From an uncultured Muribaculaceae bacterium (GTDB lineage: Bacteria > Bacteroidota > Bacteroidia > Bacteroidales > Muribaculaceae): 64,000 bases of DNA. The stretch covers positions 81,062-145,061 of the forward strand of contig CANQQE010000006.1 of the NCBI GenBank assembly GCA_947625935.1. Reading direction: 5' to 3'. A program made the translations under genes and the position numbers. The notes below the pieces were generated by a model that was not told the origin of the DNA, searched no databases, and saw nothing but the letters and a program-made list of their open reading frames with translations. Shown here piece by piece: positions 44,316 through 54,371 of the stretch (its first letter is position 1; each line of letters begins with the position of its first letter).

Positions 44316-46343
44316 ATGAAACCGCCTCTCTCTTACGTCCCGCTTTTGCCCGCCTCCATATCATTTGCGGCGGGCATAGTTTTGTTCCGGCACATCGAGT
44401 GGTGGTATCTCCTCATTCCTCTGGCAATGGCCATAACCGCTATCATTCTAAAATGGCGCATTGTGGCGTTGCTCCTTATGTTCCTATCATTGGGCGGAAT
44501 CGACATGGCTCTGAGTATCCCGACCAAGCCTGCGACGTATGGATACGGGCTATTCAGCGGCGTGGTCGAGGAATGGGGCGAAGGAGACAACACGCGCACC
44601 CTGCTCATAAAAATTAACTCGGTCACCGATTCCTTTGGCAATCACATTCAGTCAACCCCCTTCATCTGCCAGACGGTTACCCCGTCAATGTTGCCAACAG
44701 TCAACTACGGCGACATCGTTACATTCGAGGGACGGCTTACTCCTCCCGATACCTCAACCGACCTGCCCGATGAGTTCGACATGGCCGACTATTACTTTTC
44801 CAAAGGCATAACCGCCTACACGTTCTTGCCCCCGGGCGACCTCAGAATCGTTGGCATGGAAAACGGCTTGGCAATCATTCTGTCCCGTTGGCGTTCCAGA
44901 CTAAGCGACATGGTGATGCAATCGCGGCTTGACGACCCCACATCGAGCTTCCTATGCGCGATGATGTTCGGCGAAAAGCGACAGATTTCCCCTGAGACTC
45001 GTCTGACATTCTCCTCGGCGGGGCTGGCCCATGCGCTTGCCCTCAGCGGTATGCACGTTGCCATAATAGCGATGATCGCCTCCATCGCGCTCTTCCCGCT
45101 GACCCTGCTCTCGCACCGCTGGCTATCGTCACTAATTATCGTCGTGATACTTTGGATATATGCAATCATGACCGGATGCTCCCCACCGACCATCCGCGCT
45201 GTCATCATGGCAACTCTCGTAATCGGTTCATACCTGTTACAGCGCAGTCATAGCAGCGGAAACGCCTTGTGTGCTGCCGCTATAATAATTCTTATCATAT
45301 GGCCAAAAGCACTGTTTGAAGTCGGGTTTCAGCTATCGTTCATGGCCGTCGCCTCCATACTATTATTCAGCGACTGGGTTAATCGGCTCGGCATCAGGTC
45401 ATGGACGCTACGCAATGCCGTGTCGCTCATCGGCGTCCCGGTTTCGGCAGTAATAGGCACCACAGTCCCCATGCTGTTCTACTTCCACTCCTTCCCTGTC
45501 TACTTCCTGCTGGCCAACATACCGGTGACCTTTTTGCTACCGTTGTTCATGAGCGGAGGGATAGCCGTGCTGCTATGTGAAGCGTTGGCCGCCGCCACTC
45601 CCGAGTGGATTACCGCTGCCGTCGATGCTTTATATCGGGCCATTGATTCTGTGGCCCACATCGTTGCGATTATGCCGGGGGCGTCTGTCACTGGGATTTA
45701 CATCTCCTGGGCCACGGCGTTATCTGCCTGCCTCGCACTGACATTCGCAGGATGTTGGTACTGCTTCAAACGCCGGATTTGGGGATATCTTTCGTTATCA
45801 GCCTCGTTCATGGCTGTCGCTATGGCTCTTGCTATTAAATCCGATTTTCCCGAAAACGAATACTTCGTGACCCGCAACAAGTTCCATACCGATATAATAG
45901 TCCGCCATAACGAAACCGCCTGGCTCATAACCACTGCAGCCGAGGCTGACTATGAAGACTTATTGAACCGGGCCAACTACCGTTACAGGGACTACTTGGG
46001 CAAGAGACGACTGCCACCACTGGAACTGGCCGCTGCACCCGTTGAACTGCGACTTGGCAATGACAGATGGGTCGTGTTGCACGACGACAGGTTACACTCC
46101 ATTTCCGCCAAGCCCGACTATCTCCTGATATGCCGTGGATTCAGCGGTGACGCTGTAGAAACCGCCCATGCCATATCGCCCGACACAGTAGTGTTGAGCA
46201 GCGACCTTCACCCCCGCCGAAGACGGCGTTACATCAACGATCTCATGCTGGCCGGAGTGCCAACGAAATCGCTCGCCGACGGCCCTATACGACGAATATA
46301 TAATCACCCCTCGACGAGCTTCGCAAACGGTATGGTGAAATAA
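44316..46343 (+). CDS. comEC: ComEC/Rec2-family DNA-uptake channel, without the metallo-beta-lactamase domain
   Basis: Polytopic inner-membrane protein of 675 residues. An N-terminal DUF4131-type region (about 1-190, with a soluble OB-like part at 75-180) is followed by the competence domain (about 205-500) with the signature L-A-L-S-G-M-H-V-A-I (241-250) and T-G-C-S-P-P-T-I-R-A. The C-terminal 150 residues lack the H-x-H-x-D-H zinc motif of the beta-lactamase domain present in B. subtilis ComEC, as in many Bacteroidetes versions. No other competence genes are nearby. Its last 40 bases overlap the opposite-strand folK-like gene. Confidence 0.9.
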   Translation: MKPPLSYVPLLPASISFAAGIVLFRHIEWWYLLIPLAMAITAIILKWRIVALLLMFLSLGGIDMALSIPTKPATYGYGLFSGVVEEWGEGDNTRTLLIKINSVTDSFGNHIQSTPFICQTVTPSMLPTVNYGDIVTFEGRLTPPDTSTDLPDEFDMADYYFSKGITAYTFLPPGDLRIVGMENGLAIILSRWRSRLSDMVMQSRLDDPTSSFLCAMMFGEKRQISPETRLTFSSAGLAHALALSGMHVAIIAMIASIALFPLTLLSHRWLSSLIIVVILWIYAIMTGCSPPTIRAVIMATLVIGSYLLQRSHSSGNALCAAAIIILIIWPKALFEVGFQLSFMAVASILLFSDWVNRLGIRSWTLRNAVSLIGVPVSAVIGTTVPMLFYFHSFPVYFLLANIPVTFLLPLFMSGGIAVLLCEALAAATPEWITAAVDALYRAIDSVAHIVAIMPGASVTGIYISWATALSACLALTFAGCWYCFKRRIWGYLSLSASFMAVAMALAIKSDFPENEYFVTRNKFHTDIIVRHNETAWLITTAAEADYEDLLNRANYRYRDYLGKRRLPPLELAAAPVELRLGNDRWVVLHDDRLHSISAKPDYLLICRGFSGDAVETAHAISPDTVVLSSDLHPRRRRRYINDLMLAGVPTKSLADGPIRRIYNHPSTSFANGMVK

Positions 46344-46684
46344 TCGCTCATCGCGTCACGAGGTCTCAACACATTCTTTCCCCACACCACTATGTCAATA
46401 TCAATCTCCACCACACCTGTCGATTTTGACTCGGCGGTGCGGCCCCACTCCTTTTCAATGGACTTTGTCAGTTCGGTCAATTCCTTCAGCGAACGGTCGG
46501 TGAAACCGCTGCAAACGGCGTTTAGATACGGAGCGGCTTCGCCGGCCGCGTCTGGTGTCTCCATCGCAGGTGACCGTCTGAAACAGTCGAGCATCCCGGA
46601 GAGCCTGAGCATGACCGCCTCAATTATAGACTCACGCAAGCTGTGGTTGCTTCCCACGAGTATTACAGCTTCTGTACTATCCAT
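46304..46684 (-). CDS. folK: FolK-like hydroxymethyldihydropterin pyrophosphokinase, short and divergent
   Basis: 126-residue protein from the ATG at 46684 (the TTG at 46723 only adds 13 residues). It matches HPPK, which activates 6-hydroxymethyl-dihydropterin for folate synthesis. The first strand A-V-I-L-V-G-S-N (6-13), the segment P-Y-L-N-A-V and the metal-binding I-D-I-D are in place, as is the G-R preceding them. The stretch between differs: the second Arg of the GRxR motif is Ala, and the conserved P-R before I-D-x-D is V-V. At 126 residues it is also shorter than the usual 140-170. It may be a working Bacteroidetes variant or a paralogue. Its 3' end overlaps comEC. Confidence 0.75.
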   Translation of the reverse strand: MDSTEAVILVGSNHSLRESIIEAVMLRLSGMLDCFRRSPAMETPDAAGEAAPYLNAVCSGFTDRSLKELTELTKSIEKEWGRTAESKSTGVVEIDIDIVVWGKNVLRPRDAMSDYFTIPFAKLVEG

Positions 46685-46779
46685 ATCGCCCACAAAATTA
46701 CACCTTATAAGCGAACTAACCAAAGCTTGGATTGCGGGAAAACGAGAAAATAACTAACTTCGCACGATTGTTTGACTCA

Positions 46780-49700
46780 ATGAGATTCGCCTACAAAATA
46801 TTCAGGATGCTGATCGTGAGTGTTCTCGTGCTTGCGGTGCTGATTCCGATGCTGGTTTACATAACAGTGTCGTTACCACCCGTGCAGAACAAAATGCGCG
46901 TAATCGCCGAGAAAGAGCTATCTACCCTTTTGGGGACAAAAGTATCGATAGGAGCCCTGAGCATCATACCCTTCAACAACGCCTCCCTCAGCGATGTCAC
47001 AATAACCGACTGCCATGGCGACACTGCGTTATATGCCAAACAGATTGCTGCCGGGCTGGATATGCAACAGCTATTTATCAAAAATCGCATATCGGTTTCC
47101 TATGCCGTTATCAGGGGATTGGAAGCCCACATAAGCCGCGACAGTGCCAACACGCCGCTCAACATCCAGAACATCATCGACGCTCTTAAACCAAAGGACA
47201 AGAATAAGCCCCCAACACGATTTGATTTCACTGCCAACACCATTATCTTGCGCCAATGGAATTTGACTTACGACGTTAAATCAGAGCCAAGACTCATAGA
47301 CCGTTTTGACCCAAACCATATATCGGTCACCAATCTTCGTGCGGATATTCAGATGCCGATTATAAAAAACGAAGACTTCGCCATCGACCTAAGGCGGCTT
47401 GCCTTCGAGGAACGAAGCGGACTGACCGTCACAAATCTAACGGGTTTGTTTCATATCAGTGGCAAAGGGATTTCTATCCGGCGGGTAGTGGGCGAAATGC
47501 CTGCGACGAGAATAGCGCTTGGAGACCTTAATATTGACTGCGACGGGTTTGACAATCTGAAAAGCCGGCTATCCACTATGCCGCTGTCGCTCAAAATAGT
47601 CGATGGCAGCTACATCACGCCAAGCGATGTGGCGGCATTCATCCCCGCATTGACCCACTTCGACTCCACCCTAAATCTCGACATAGACGCACAAGGCTCC
47701 ATGAAACGCATCGACCTATACCGATGCCGAATCGGCGACCCCGGGCAAGTCACATACATCAATATCGAAGGATTCGCAAAAAACATCTTGAATCGCGACA
47801 GCTTGTCAATTATGGTGCCACAATTCACTCTGAAAGCTGCCGGACCCGACATCGCCGTGATTACCGAAGCGTTCACGACTGTTACGCCGGCCGCCAAGAC
47901 CAATCTGCAACGCATGGGACAGGTTAATGTCAGCGGAACCCTCGACGGAACCCTCGACAATCTCTCCGCGTCAATTGAAGCATCGGCCGACCAAGGAGAC
48001 TTAACAATTGATGCTGACTATAGCAACGACAAGTCGGGGCGCAAACACATTGCCGCCAACATCTCAACCTCAGGAATAAAACTCGGAGAAATTCTCAACC
48101 GCCGCGATATTGGCTCCATTGCGGCATCTATCACCACCGAAGCCACATTCAACGGCAAGCGGCGGACTGTCGATTTGGATGCCGATGTAAGTTCATTCTC
48201 ATTCCGGGGATACGATTACGAGTCCATCAGACTTGTATCGTCACTTGTCGACGATGTAGCTGAAATCGAGTTGACAGTCAATGACCCCGCCGCCGGCGTC
48301 TCCATAGCCGGAAGCGTTGACATCGACAAGAGGCATCCGGGTGTCAGTCTGTCAGCCTTCGTAAACGACCTCGACCTTTCACGCCTAAACCTTTGGGATA
48401 AATATCACGGCTACAAACTCAATGCGGAGCTGAACGCCGACATAAGCGGCAACTCAATCGAAAACGCCACCGGATACGTCTCCGTCAAGAATCTCAGCTT
48501 TCTCAACAGCGAAAACAGCGGACTCACTGTCGACGATATAACCCTAAACGCCCACAACGACGACAATCCCAAGCGCATGGAGCTGTCATCGGATTTCATC
48601 GACTGCGCCATTACGGGCCGGTATCATTTCGCCACCATATGGCCTCAGCTCAAGGAAATATTGACCCACTCATTCCCTGTTCTTGTCGAGGACAGGCAAC
48701 CCGCTGAGGTCAAACGACGGATACCTTTGAAAATACCCGACAATGATTTCTCGTTCACCGCAACCCTTAAAGAAAACACCGAACTGTCCAAACTTGGCAA
48801 ACTGCCGTTCACTATCCTTGCGCCGGTAGAGATTCAAGGCTATGTCAACCACTCCGCCCAGCAGCTTGAACTGAATGTCGACGCCCCCTACATACAGCAA
48901 AAAGACAAGCTAATAGAAAACAGTGCCGTCTACGCCAAAATCGACGGCACAGCCGACAAATGCGACCTGTATGTGACGACCCAGATTCCGACTAAAAATG
49001 GTGCTATGCCACTCGTCCTGGAATGCCACGGAAATGAAAACCGACTTGACACCAAGCTAAACTGGGAAATTGACCGCAAAAGAGTCTACAAAGGAGATGT
49101 CAGCCTATCGACCCTGCTGTCAAGAGATGTTGACCGGCAGCTCATCGCCGGAATTGATGTCAACGAAAGCCGGCTGGTGTTCAACGACAGTGTCTGGACT
49201 GTTCACCCGTCAAAGATTTTCTATCGGCCTAAAGATATCGAAGTGATTGATTTCAATGTCAGCCGAGCCAACCAGCATGTCAAAATAGACGGCTACGCAT
49301 CGCAAAACGAAAACGAGCAAATGACAGTGGAGCTGCTAAACGTAAACCTCGACTACATTTTTGAATCCCTCGGTCTCGACAACGTGATGATCGGTGGTGA
49401 CGCCACCGGCACGATTGTGGCAGCGGGGGCCTTCTCGCCACAACCTCGATTGCTGACCGACAACCTCACCGTCACCGACATCAGCTACAACAAGGCCGTG
49501 CTCGGAAACGCCGACATAAAAAGCCACTGGGATAACGAGCGCAAAGCTGTCAGCATTGACGCCCTGATTTCTCAGCCCAACGATGCCACATCACATATCT
49601 ACGGCGACATATTCGCTCTCAACGACTCGCTCGATATGCACTTCGACGCTAACCAGGTCGATGTCAGATTCATGGCCCCGTTCATGGCGGCGTTCGCATC

Positions 49701-51351
49701 CGACATCAGCGGATACGCTTCTGGAAAAGCCAGACTCTGGGGCAACTTCAAATACATCGACTTTGAAGGCGCCGTGCTTGCCCAGGATTTGAAACTAAAG
49801 ATTGACTTCACCAATGCGGTCTACACCGCCACCGACTCCATTCGGTTCACCCCCGGACGGATATCCCTCAACGATGTCATGCTGATAGACCAGTATGGTC
49901 ACACCGCACTGCTTAACGGGGTCGTGACCCACAAATTCTTCAAGGAACCGTCATTCAACTTCCAGATAACTAACGCCGAGGATATTCTCGTCTACAATGT
50001 GACACAACGCCTCAACCCCGACTGGTACGGACAGATTTTCGGATCCGGCACAGCTTGGATCAAAGGGTCGCCCGGCATAATCAATATCGGGGCCGACATG
50101 ACAACCGGGCCCAGATCGACATTCACATTCGTTCTGTCCGACCGACAGGAGGCAAGCGAATACAGCTTCATCACATTCCGCGACAAGACCTTGATGGCGC
50201 GACAAGATTCAATCGAGGCACTCGACACCACTCCCGAAGCAGTGAAGCGTTTCAAGAAAAGCCGCACCATGATGGATGAAGCATCTTCATCGGTCTACAA
50301 CCTCAACTTCGATGTCAATGTGACCCCCGACATGAAAATAATTCTCATCATGGACCCCGATGGTGGAGACCAGGTCACTGCCTATGGCAACGGCAACCTC
50401 CACATGGGATATGACTCAAGCGACGAAAACCTCGTCATGCGCGGCATATACACCGTGGAGCGGGGAACCTACAACTTCACCCTGCAGGACATAATAATCC
50501 GCGACTTCACCATCAACCCCGGGAGCTCAATATCATTCCACGGAAGCCCCTATAACGCCAACCTCGACATCACAGCCGTCTACTCGACAAACGCCAACCT
50601 CAGTGACCTTGACGAGTCATTCCTGCAGGATAAAGAGTTAAACCGCACAAACGTCCCGGTTCAGGCGTTACTAAAAGTCAATGGCGATATGCGCACACCC
50701 GACCTGTCGTTTGACCTCCGTTTCCCCACACTCACCAACGACACCTACCGCAAAGTGAGAAGCATAGTCAGCACCGAGGAGATGATGAACCGGCAGATTA
50801 TTTACCTACTCGCATTAAACCGGTTCTACACGCCCGACTACATGGCCTCGACGACAAAGGGCAACGAATTGGTGTCGGTGGCGTCATCCACTATATCATC
50901 ACAACTGAGCAACATACTCGGACACCTGAGCGACAACTGGTCAATCGCACCTAACGTTCGCAGCGACCGCGGAGACTTCTCCGACGTTGAGGTTGATCTC
51001 GCGCTGTCGAGCCAGTTGCTCAACAACAGGCTGATTTTCAACGGAAACCTTGGATACCGTGATAAATCGCTCAACACCAACCAATTTGTCGGGGATTTCG
51101 ACATCGAATACCTACTTAACCGTTCAGGAAACGTCAGACTCAAAGCCTACAACAGATACAACGACCAGAACTTCTACATCAAAACCGCCACCACCACCCA
51201 AGGCATTGGCATCATGTTCCGTCGCGACTTCGACCGTATGTTCGGTTTCTTGCGACATCGCAAGAAACCCAAGCCCATAGTCAAAGACACTATTCCAGCC
51301 GTCGACTCCATACTCAATGACTCTATGCTGCGGCTGCCCGCCGACAAGTGA
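46780..51351 (+). CDS. tamB: TamB-like translocation and assembly module protein (DUF490)
   Basis: Very large envelope protein, 1523 residues from the ATG at 46780. One N-terminal helix (about 10-33) anchors it in the inner membrane. The rest is a long repetitive beta-rich AsmA/TamB rod, expected to span the periplasm and guide outer-membrane assembly or phospholipid transfer. The C-terminal DUF490 region (about 1060-1490) is the most conserved part and contains R-G-x-Y-T-V-E-R-G-T-Y-N-F. A proline- and lysine-rich tail ends the protein. TamA is not adjacent. The frame opens at TTG 46732, but the ATG gives the sensible N-terminus. Confidence 0.9.
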   Translation: MRFAYKIFRMLIVSVLVLAVLIPMLVYITVSLPPVQNKMRVIAEKELSTLLGTKVSIGALSIIPFNNASLSDVTITDCHGDTALYAKQIAAGLDMQQLFIKNRISVSYAVIRGLEAHISRDSANTPLNIQNIIDALKPKDKNKPPTRFDFTANTIILRQWNLTYDVKSEPRLIDRFDPNHISVTNLRADIQMPIIKNEDFAIDLRRLAFEERSGLTVTNLTGLFHISGKGISIRRVVGEMPATRIALGDLNIDCDGFDNLKSRLSTMPLSLKIVDGSYITPSDVAAFIPALTHFDSTLNLDIDAQGSMKRIDLYRCRIGDPGQVTYINIEGFAKNILNRDSLSIMVPQFTLKAAGPDIAVITEAFTTVTPAAKTNLQRMGQVNVSGTLDGTLDNLSASIEASADQGDLTIDADYSNDKSGRKHIAANISTSGIKLGEILNRRDIGSIAASITTEATFNGKRRTVDLDADVSSFSFRGYDYESIRLVSSLVDDVAEIELTVNDPAAGVSIAGSVDIDKRHPGVSLSAFVNDLDLSRLNLWDKYHGYKLNAELNADISGNSIENATGYVSVKNLSFLNSENSGLTVDDITLNAHNDDNPKRMELSSDFIDCAITGRYHFATIWPQLKEILTHSFPVLVEDRQPAEVKRRIPLKIPDNDFSFTATLKENTELSKLGKLPFTILAPVEIQGYVNHSAQQLELNVDAPYIQQKDKLIENSAVYAKIDGTADKCDLYVTTQIPTKNGAMPLVLECHGNENRLDTKLNWEIDRKRVYKGDVSLSTLLSRDVDRQLIAGIDVNESRLVFNDSVWTVHPSKIFYRPKDIEVIDFNVSRANQHVKIDGYASQNENEQMTVELLNVNLDYIFESLGLDNVMIGGDATGTIVAAGAFSPQPRLLTDNLTVTDISYNKAVLGNADIKSHWDNERKAVSIDALISQPNDATSHIYGDIFALNDSLDMHFDANQVDVRFMAPFMAAFASDISGYASGKARLWGNFKYIDFEGAVLAQDLKLKIDFTNAVYTATDSIRFTPGRISLNDVMLIDQYGHTALLNGVVTHKFFKEPSFNFQITNAEDILVYNVTQRLNPDWYGQIFGSGTAWIKGSPGIINIGADMTTGPRSTFTFVLSDRQEASEYSFITFRDKTLMARQDSIEALDTTPEAVKRFKKSRTMMDEASSSVYNLNFDVNVTPDMKIILIMDPDGGDQVTAYGNGNLHMGYDSSDENLVMRGIYTVERGTYNFTLQDIIIRDFTINPGSSISFHGSPYNANLDITAVYSTNANLSDLDESFLQDKELNRTNVPVQALLKVNGDMRTPDLSFDLRFPTLTNDTYRKVRSIVSTEEMMNRQIIYLLALNRFYTPDYMASTTKGNELVSVASSTISSQLSNILGHLSDNWSIAPNVRSDRGDFSDVEVDLALSSQLLNNRLIFNGNLGYRDKSLNTNQFVGDFDIEYLLNRSGNVRLKAYNRYNDQNFYIKTATTTQGIGIMFRRDFDRMFGFLRHRKKPKPIVKDTIPAVDSILNDSMLRLPADK

Positions 51352-51478
51352 CCGTCAGTCTGCTTCAGCAATGCCATCGTCTGGATTCACCGGCCTACTG
51401 ATGTCAAGAAAAATAGGCGGTTAAGCGTTTTTTATGTAAATTCGCGGGTAGTTTGAAAAATATCATCATATCATTGAA

Positions 51479-52384
51479 ATGAAACCTACACTTTTTGTTT
51501 TAGCTGCCGGAATGGGTAGCCGCTATGGAGGTCTCAAGCAGCTTGATCCGCTGGGGCCAAACGGAGAAACCATCATGGACTATTCAGTGTTCGATGCCCT
51601 CAGAGCCGGATTCGGCAAAGTAGTATTTGTCATCCGTAAGGATTTTGAGGACGACTTCCGGGAAAAAATCCTTTCAAAATATGAAAACCACATCCCTGTC
51701 AGTGTCGTCTTCCAAGGTCTTGACGCTCTGCCTGAGGGATATACCTGTCCCGCCGACCGCACTAAACCATGGGGTACGAACCATGCGGTGCTGATGGGCA
51801 AGAGCGTAATCAACGAACCCTTCGCCGTAATAAACGCCGACGACTTCTACGGACGCGACGCGTTTGAGGTTATCGCCAAGGAACTGTCACGCGACCACGA
51901 CAGAAAAGGCGACTACTGCATGGTAGGCTTCCGTGTCGGAAACACTGTCACCGAAAACGGATCGGTTTCGCGAGGAGTATGCTCGACAGTCGACGGACTC
52001 CTGTCATCGGTCGTTGAACGAACGGCCATAACCTGCGAACCCGATGGGACAATCGTTTATGCCGACGATAACGGCGAAAAAGTACAACTCGACCCGGTGA
52101 CACCGGTATCAATGAACCTGTGGGGATTCACTCCCGACTATTTCGACTTCTCTGAACGCGAATTCAAGAAATTCCTCGACGAAAAGCTCAATACTCCTAA
52201 ATCAGAATATTACATCCCTTCGGCTGTCGACACTCTCATCAAATCTGGAGAAGCGACAGTCAAAGTGCTCGATACTGATTCTAAATGGTTCGGTGTAACC
52301 TACGCCGCCGACCGCGACGGTGTCGTGGCAAAATTGGCCGAGCTTCATCGTCAGGGCGCATATCCCGAAAAACTATTTGCATAA
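51479..52384 (+). CDS. Sugar-phosphate nucleotidyltransferase family protein
   Basis: 301-residue NTP-transferase. The N-terminal nucleotide loop is L-A-A-G-M-G-S-R-Y-G-G-L-K (8-20) and a metal-type V-I-N-A-D-D-F-Y-G-R follows near 118-127. It lacks the hexapeptide C-terminal domain of GlmU or RmlA types. Close homologues in Bacteroidetes are annotated only as nucleotidyltransferase, and the sugar is unknown. It has its own weak promoter (TAAATTCG, about 45 bases upstream) and a GC-rich hairpin after the stop. Confidence 0.85.
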   Translation: MKPTLFVLAAGMGSRYGGLKQLDPLGPNGETIMDYSVFDALRAGFGKVVFVIRKDFEDDFREKILSKYENHIPVSVVFQGLDALPEGYTCPADRTKPWGTNHAVLMGKSVINEPFAVINADDFYGRDAFEVIAKELSRDHDRKGDYCMVGFRVGNTVTENGSVSRGVCSTVDGLLSSVVERTAITCEPDGTIVYADDNGEKVQLDPVTPVSMNLWGFTPDYFDFSEREFKKFLDEKLNTPKSEYYIPSAVDTLIKSGEATVKVLDTDSKWFGVTYAADRDGVVAKLAELHRQGAYPEKLFA

Positions 52385-52414
52385 ACTATCACGGAAATAT
52401 CCAAAAGACAAACC

Positions 52415-52446
52415 GGAGGGGCGTGTCAAAACAGCACCGCCCCTCC
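52415..52446 (+). terminator. Weak terminator or attenuator between the nucleotidyltransferase and Smr genes
   Basis: GGAGGGGCG (52415-52423) pairs with CGCCCCTCC (52438-52446). The hairpin is stable, but the following ATTAAACAATTAG has no T-run, so read-through into the Smr gene is likely. Confidence 0.45.
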
Positions 52447-52466
52447 ATTAAACAATTAGTTCTACT

Positions 52467-53549
52467 ATGGCAAAAGTCGGTGACAGAGTGCGATACCTGA
52501 ACGCCGTTGGCGGAGGGGAAATCGTCAAAATCGAGGGCAACATAGCCTACGTCGACGAGGATGGATTTGAAACTCCTGTGCTGCTTAAAGAGTGCGTAGT
52601 CGTCGATGGAAACGGATTCTACGGCAAAGACAGCAAAGCCCCGTCTAAAGAAATAAAAGAAAGCAAACATGACAAGCCCGCGCCGACACATCAATCAGCT
52701 ACCAAAGGGCCGGTGGAAAACGAAGCATCGGAACCGCTCGTAGAAACGCCCGGTGGTGACACTCTCAACGTTGTCATCGCCTACGAGGCTGTCGAGCTTA
52801 AACACCTCACCACTACCTCCTACGAGGCATATCTGGTCAACGACTCAAACTATTATCTGTACTTCACATACCTGACCCGCGGAGACAACGATGAGGGATG
52901 GAGGGCGCGCTACGCCGGAATCGTGGAGCCTAACATCCAGCTATTTCTTGGAGAGGTGTCACGCGACGATCTTGGCGGAATGGATCGTGTGGCACTGCAG
53001 TATGTGGCATTCAAAAAAGATAAGGAATTTGCGCTGAAAGCCCCGATTGCAGTCGAATACGCCCTTGACACGACAAAATTTTTCAAACTGCATTGTTTCC
53101 GCGAAAACATCTATTTCGACAAACCGGTAATAGCCATCGACATCGTCAAAAACGATATCCCACAAAGACCGATGATGATTGATTCAAGCCGACTGGAGGA
53201 AGGATTGCGCCGCAAGAAGGACGCCGACCGACCCATGCGTAAACCTGTCAGTAAAAAATCAGTCCCGGGAATAATAGAGGTTGATCTTCATATCAACGAA
53301 CTGCTCGACACCACAGCCGGCTTGTCAAACTCTGATATGCTCGATGTGCAACTGAAGGAATTTAAGCGGGTGATGGACGACAATCTCAACAACAAAGGAC
53401 AGAAAATCGTGTTTATACACGGCAAGGGCGAAGGCGTACTTAGAAAAGCCATAATTGATGAACTAAAACGTGCCTACAGACGTTGTGATGTACAAGATGC
53501 GTCATTCCGCGAATACGGATTCGGTGCTACTCAAGTCACAATACGCTAA
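52467..53549 (+). CDS. DUF2027 and Smr-domain protein (MutS2-like C-terminus)
   Basis: 360-residue protein. Residues 1-50 form a small KOW/SH3-like segment (VGDRVRYLN, GGGEIVKIEG). The DUF2027 beta-sandwich follows (about 100-230), and a C-terminal Smr domain (about 268-360) carries the nuclease-type D-L-H (273-275) and H-G-K-G-E-G (318-323). A charged low-complexity linker lies at 55-98. Smr domains cut or bind branched DNA or RNA, but there is no MutS core here. DUF2027/Smr fusions are specific to Bacteroidetes and their role is undefined. It is 12 bp upstream of the ferredoxin gene. Confidence 0.9.
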   Translation: MAKVGDRVRYLNAVGGGEIVKIEGNIAYVDEDGFETPVLLKECVVVDGNGFYGKDSKAPSKEIKESKHDKPAPTHQSATKGPVENEASEPLVETPGGDTLNVVIAYEAVELKHLTTTSYEAYLVNDSNYYLYFTYLTRGDNDEGWRARYAGIVEPNIQLFLGEVSRDDLGGMDRVALQYVAFKKDKEFALKAPIAVEYALDTTKFFKLHCFRENIYFDKPVIAIDIVKNDIPQRPMMIDSSRLEEGLRRKKDADRPMRKPVSKKSVPGIIEVDLHINELLDTTAGLSNSDMLDVQLKEFKRVMDDNLNNKGQKIVFIHGKGEGVLRKAIIDELKRAYRRCDVQDASFREYGFGATQVTIR

Positions 53550-53561
53550 TTCACCACAGCA

Positions 53562-54368
53562 ATGATTCTCTGTTTTAGTGGCACAGGCAACTCGCTGTAT
53601 ATCGCTAAGTTGCTCGCCGATTACCTAAACGACAATGTCATAGAGCTTAAAGACGAGCTTCTGATAGATCCCCGCCAGGCCACAATCAGTTGCAAGAATG
53701 AAGTCAGGGTTGTATGGGTATTCCCTGTGTATTCATGGGGGGTGCCACCCGTGGTGAAACATTACATGAAGCGTGTCAACCTGCGAAATGCCGGGGGTGT
53801 GGGACACTATATGGTGGTTACCTGTGGCGATGACGCCGGGCTGACCCACCGACAGTGGCGCAAACTGATGAAACGTCGCCACTGGACCGACTTAGGCGCC
53901 TTTTCTGTGATCATGCCCAACACTTACACGCTGATGAAAGGGTTCGACATCGACACCCCTGAAGTAGCCGCAAGGAAACTCTCTGAAGCCCCGGCAAAGG
54001 TAAAAAGCATTGCTGCCGACATCAACGACCAGTCAATAGTCAACAAGGTCAAAACCGGCAACTGGGCATGGATAAAAAGCCGCATAATCTATCACTGGTT
54101 TGTGCGTCACGCGATGTCACCTGAGCCTTTTCACGCAACCGATGCCTGCACCGGCTGTGGACTGTGCGCCAAAACTTGTCCTCTCGAAAATGTCATGATG
54201 TGGAAACGCCGACCCGAATGGCGCGACCGGTGCGCGCTCTGCCTGCGATGCTACCATATATGCCCCAGCCACGCCGTGGCCTACGGAAAAGCCACAGCAC
54301 GAAAGGGACAGTATCTATGCCCTGAGATTACAACCAAAGAATTTTTGTCGACGCCGGCAAAACGCTAA
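53562..54368 (+). CDS. EFR1-family ferredoxin (flavodoxin-like plus two 4Fe-4S clusters)
   Basis: 268-residue electron carrier. The N-terminal flavodoxin-like domain opens M-I-L-C-F-S-G-T-G-N-S with the FMN phosphate loop. Two 4Fe-4S motifs follow: C196-x2-C-x2-C-x3-C206-P and C224-x2-C-x2-C-x3-C234-P. The combination defines EFR1 proteins, cytosolic redox modules of unknown partner in Bacteroidetes and Firmicutes. It is probably co-transcribed with the Smr gene and ends 3 bp before the convergent surE, with no terminator visible between them. Confidence 0.9.
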   Translation: MILCFSGTGNSLYIAKLLADYLNDNVIELKDELLIDPRQATISCKNEVRVVWVFPVYSWGVPPVVKHYMKRVNLRNAGGVGHYMVVTCGDDAGLTHRQWRKLMKRRHWTDLGAFSVIMPNTYTLMKGFDIDTPEVAARKLSEAPAKVKSIAADINDQSIVNKVKTGNWAWIKSRIIYHWFVRHAMSPEPFHATDACTGCGLCAKTCPLENVMMWKRRPEWRDRCALCLRCYHICPSHAVAYGKATARKGQYLCPEITTKEFLSTPAKR

Positions 54369-54371
54369 TGG

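Noticed and set aside
44126-44617. 163-residue plus-strand frame across the YeiH/ComEC junction
   Set aside because: Out of frame with two well-supported genes and compositionally an off-frame product.
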